Assembly (NCBI GenBank): GCA_938041445.1
Contig: CALISO010000029.1
Coordinates: 81,032-145,031 of the forward strand
Reading direction: 5' to 3'
DNA length: 64,000 bases
Origin: an uncultured Saprospiraceae bacterium
GTDB lineage: Bacteria; Bacteroidota; Bacteroidia; Chitinophagales; Saprospiraceae
Shown: positions 61,317-64,000 of the stretch, piece by piece
Layout: each line of letters opens with the position of its first letter
Position numbering within the stretch: the stretch's first letter is position 1
The notes under the pieces: model-generated
Databases searched by the model: none
What the model saw: only the letters and a program-made list of their open reading frames with translations
What the model was told of the DNA's origin: nothing
Program-made: the position numbers and the translations under genes

Positions 61317-61589
61317 ATGAACATTATTGAAAGTATTGCAGAGTTTTTCAGAAAAAGCACAGAAGCAACAATCGGAACAACACCTGAAGGTCTATGCCCA
61401 AATTGTTGGGGCACTCAAGAATATGACACTACCATCAGAGAACTCTACAAGGACCATCAGATCGATATAAATAATCGTAAACACCACTATGCCTTCATCC
61501 AAAAATTTGTGGTAGACAAAATTGAAGGTATTCAAATCAAGAAAGGTGATAGTGCTGGGACTTGTCCAACTTGTGTTTCGAAAATGTAG
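61317..61589 (+). CDS. Small zinc-ribbon-like protein
   Basis: Paired cysteines GLCPNCWG...GTCPTC; ATG at 61317 preferred over TTG at 61290. Confidence 0.7.
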   Translation: MNIIESIAEFFRKSTEATIGTTPEGLCPNCWGTQEYDTTIRELYKDHQIDINNRKHHYAFIQKFVVDKIEGIQIKKGDSAGTCPTCVSKM

Positions 61590-61636
61590 TAGAAGAATAC
61601 AGAGTGGTTATCTTGTGCTAAAACTCACTAAGCCAT

Positions 61637-62860
61637 ATGGAAGCTTACTCTCTTCTCGAACTCAATAACTATATCAAACGTGTTATTGCTCTTAATTTTG
61701 AAGAAGCAATATGGATAGAGTGTGAGATCAGTAGTGTAAGTGAGGTCAGAGGTCAAGTCTATATCGATCTCGTACAGAAAGATCCAGATACTCAAGTTAT
61801 TGTGGCTCAGTCTAGAGCAGCGATATGGTACAAGGCAAACCTATTCATCAAGAAGAAACTCAAGGACCTATATGACTCTATACTGACCCAAGGTATAAAG
61901 ATTAAGTGTAAGGTTGAAGTGACATTTCACGAGCGATATTCGATGAGCCTATCAATTGTCGATGTAGACGCATCTTACACTCTGGGCAATCTGGAGATGG
62001 AGCGGCAGAAGATTATATCCGAGCTTAAGGCACAAGGATTATTCGAAACTAACAAAGAAGTACCACTGACAAAGACAATCAGAAATGTTGCGGTCATTAG
62101 TTCTTCAACCGCAGCTGGGTACATCGACTTTACTAACCAATTGAGCAGTAATGTCTATGCATACAAGTATCAAGTATCGCTGTTTCAATCAGCTATGCAA
62201 GGAGCTAATACTGAGTCCGATGTTTGTGATGCTCTCTATAAGATCCAAAATGGTTATACACAATACGATTGTATCGTGATTACAAGAGGTGGAGGATCAA
62301 AATTAGATTTATCATTCTTTGACAGTAAAAAAATTGGGGAGGCAATAGCAACATCCACTATTCCAGTCATTACAGGTATTGGGCATGAGATTGACTTATC
62401 AATTGCTGACTTAGTAGCTCATACCTCTCTGAAAACACCTACAGCGATTGCCAATTTCATCATAGATCGAACATTGATGTTTGAGTCAGAATGCTTATCT
62501 GTATTTGCTAGTATCCTCCAACAAGCTCAGGGCAAACTCAAGGAAAAGAATAATGAAATCGAAACAGCATCTAAGACTCTCAACTATCTTACTCAGCGAC
62601 GTGTACTAAGAGCTGAGCAGCAACTAAAGCAGCTAGAACATACGATACACAGCTCTACAAAGCATAAACTATCTACACTACACCAACAGTTAAACAATGT
62701 AGATACACTGCTCACAAGTTACGATCCGAAGTCTGTATTAAAAAGAGGATATGCTATCGCTAGTCAAGGTGGCAAGACTAAGGTTACAGCAAAATCTATT
62801 AAGAAAGGTGAGTTACAAATCCAGTTTCAAGATGGAATTGTTGATGTTATTAAAGGTTAA
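61637..62860 (+). CDS. xseA: Exodeoxyribonuclease VII large subunit
   Basis: OB-fold EEAIWIECEISSVSEVRGQVYIDLVQ, VAVISSSTAAGYIDF, CIVITRGGGSKLDLSFFDSKKIGEAIATSTIPVITGIGHEIDLSIADLVAHTSLKTPTA. Confidence 0.94.
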   Translation: MEAYSLLELNNYIKRVIALNFEEAIWIECEISSVSEVRGQVYIDLVQKDPDTQVIVAQSRAAIWYKANLFIKKKLKDLYDSILTQGIKIKCKVEVTFHERYSMSLSIVDVDASYTLGNLEMERQKIISELKAQGLFETNKEVPLTKTIRNVAVISSSTAAGYIDFTNQLSSNVYAYKYQVSLFQSAMQGANTESDVCDALYKIQNGYTQYDCIVITRGGGSKLDLSFFDSKKIGEAIATSTIPVITGIGHEIDLSIADLVAHTSLKTPTAIANFIIDRTLMFESECLSVFASILQQAQGKLKEKNNEIETASKTLNYLTQRRVLRAEQQLKQLEHTIHSSTKHKLSTLHQQLNNVDTLLTSYDPKSVLKRGYAIASQGGKTKVTAKSIKKGELQIQFQDGIVDVIKG

Positions 62861-62870
62861 AATCAGTGCT

Positions 62871-63338
62871 CTAACAACAACCTCCTCCAGGTGTGCAGCT
62901 TTGTCCAGCAGCCAAATCGCCTAGTGATACAAATACTTTCTCAGTTGGCACTTCACATTTGTCCTTAGCTAAGCAGTCAGTCTGCTTAGTGGTCATCTCA
63001 AATGCCTCACCATTGAAAGCCAGTCCAAACTTTTGGATAGTCTGCCCTTGATATTCAACTTCTACTTCGTGATCACCAATATTCAATTTTTCTTGTGAAA
63101 GTTTGATGATATTGACCAATTTTTCTGGGTGCAACCTATGATCATAATCATCAGCGTTCCAAAGTTGAAAACTTACGACTTCTTCATTTCTAAGTGTCCC
63201 ACCACAATCGATAAATTGCTTAGTAATCTTCCCTACCTCAGTTACGTGAAAGTGAGACGGTACAAACGATCCATCTGGCAATTGAAAATTGAGGGTCTTG
63301 AGATTACCAAGAATAGACGTTACTTCTGAAAGTTTCAT
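62871..63338 (-). CDS. DUF6428-like protein with Cys-rich C-terminus
   Basis: LKTLNFQLPDGSFVPSHFHVTEVGKITKQFIDCGGTLR; C-terminal SCTPGGGCC. Confidence 0.8.
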   Translation of the reverse strand: MKLSEVTSILGNLKTLNFQLPDGSFVPSHFHVTEVGKITKQFIDCGGTLRNEEVVSFQLWNADDYDHRLHPEKLVNIIKLSQEKLNIGDHEVEVEYQGQTIQKFGLAFNGEAFEMTTKQTDCLAKDKCEVPTEKVFVSLGDLAAGQSCTPGGGCC

Positions 63339-63444
63339 AGGGATAAGTTAATTGAATTGAGTGAATACGCTATCACCCAAAATTAACTCAATCCAACTCA
63401 GAAGTCAAGTTCCTATCGGAATATTTCAACTTGCATTTTGAGAA

Positions 63445-63834
63445 TTAATACTCAACTTGCACTGTGATAGTATACTCTTCTACATCTAACATTTGATTGA
63501 TGTTTGGGATTGGTAATAGTGATTCTAGAGTTATTGTTGTATTGAGAATAGTTGTATCGACGGTGAGATTTTCATTTTCAAGAGCAACATCAATTGTACT
63601 CAGTGTAAATGTTGCAGCCTCGCTTTCATTCTCAATACGCATATCTACAGATGCATACCCTTCCCAAACACAGACAGCATCAGCAGGACACCTTTGCTCG
63701 TCAACATTGGTCACATATAATTGAGTAGCCTCATCATCAAAGATCTTAACTTCACCTCCAGAAGATTTGCTGCAGCTAGCAAAAACACATAATAAGAAAA
63801 TGAATGCAAGGATACATAATGAATAATTTTTCAT
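63445..63834 (-). CDS. Small secreted lipoprotein, hypothetical
   Basis: Signal MKNYSLCILAFIFLLCVFASC with lipobox; RCPADAVCVWEGYASVDMRI. Start taken at the internal Met (MKNYS). Confidence 0.65.
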   Translation of the reverse strand: MKNYSLCILAFIFLLCVFASCSKSSGGEVKIFDDEATQLYVTNVDEQRCPADAVCVWEGYASVDMRIENESEAATFTLSTIDVALENENLTVDTTILNTTITLESLLPIPNINQMLDVEEYTITVQVEY

Positions 63835-64000
63835 AATTGTTTGTATTGTAAAAGTGAACATAATGTATGCTAGATATAACTAACATCTGATTATAAAGAC
63901 GAATAAATTTAGACATCCGTTGGGTCAACATCTAAAATATAATACTTGAATACTAAATTGCTGAAGACATATTACGATTTTATTATATTCGTATTATGAG

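Noticed and set aside
1-64000. CRISPR arrays, IS elements, prophage or tandem repeat arrays
   Set aside because: No regularly spaced repeats, transposase, integrase or phage structural proteins were seen on either strand.

Overview
AT-rich, gene-dense chromosomal segment of a Bacteroidota bacterium, probably Saprospiria-like. This rests on two T9SS type-B 'gliding motility-associated C-terminal' cargo proteins, a SusC-like TonB receptor fold, TAnnTTTG-type -7 boxes, and many Bacteroidota-typical housekeeping genes. I support about 55 protein-coding genes and saw no rRNA, tRNA, CRISPR, IS element or prophage. Recognisable genes include ribF, coaE, rocD, era, der, rfbC, rfbD, ribE, rpe, murI, pyrF, an Mrp-type ATPase, ppk1, a PPK2, rplS, an rpoD-like sigma factor, a GlmM-like mutase and xseA. 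The points most worth a second look are: (1) a five-gene minus-strand operon (28.8-34.3 kb) pairing a NitT/TauT-type ABC importer with a substrate-binding protein fused to an OmpA peptidoglycan-binding domain, plus two coiled-coil proteins, one membrane-anchored and PspA-like in layout; (2) a single ORF fusing complete RibF to a complete GT2 glycosyltransferase; (3) a BamA/TamA-like lipoprotein whose ORF-track start is about 160 codons too short and whose real start appears to be non-canonical (ATT/CTG); (4) an alpha-2-macroglobulin-like protein whose thioester CxEQ position reads VSEN; (5) an uncharacterised 547-aa protein overlapping a stand-alone HsdR-N-like nuclease domain; (6) a minus-strand intrinsic terminator with an upstream -7 box in a plus-strand intergenic region, a possible tiny antisense RNA. 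All family calls come from reading motifs, not from database searches.
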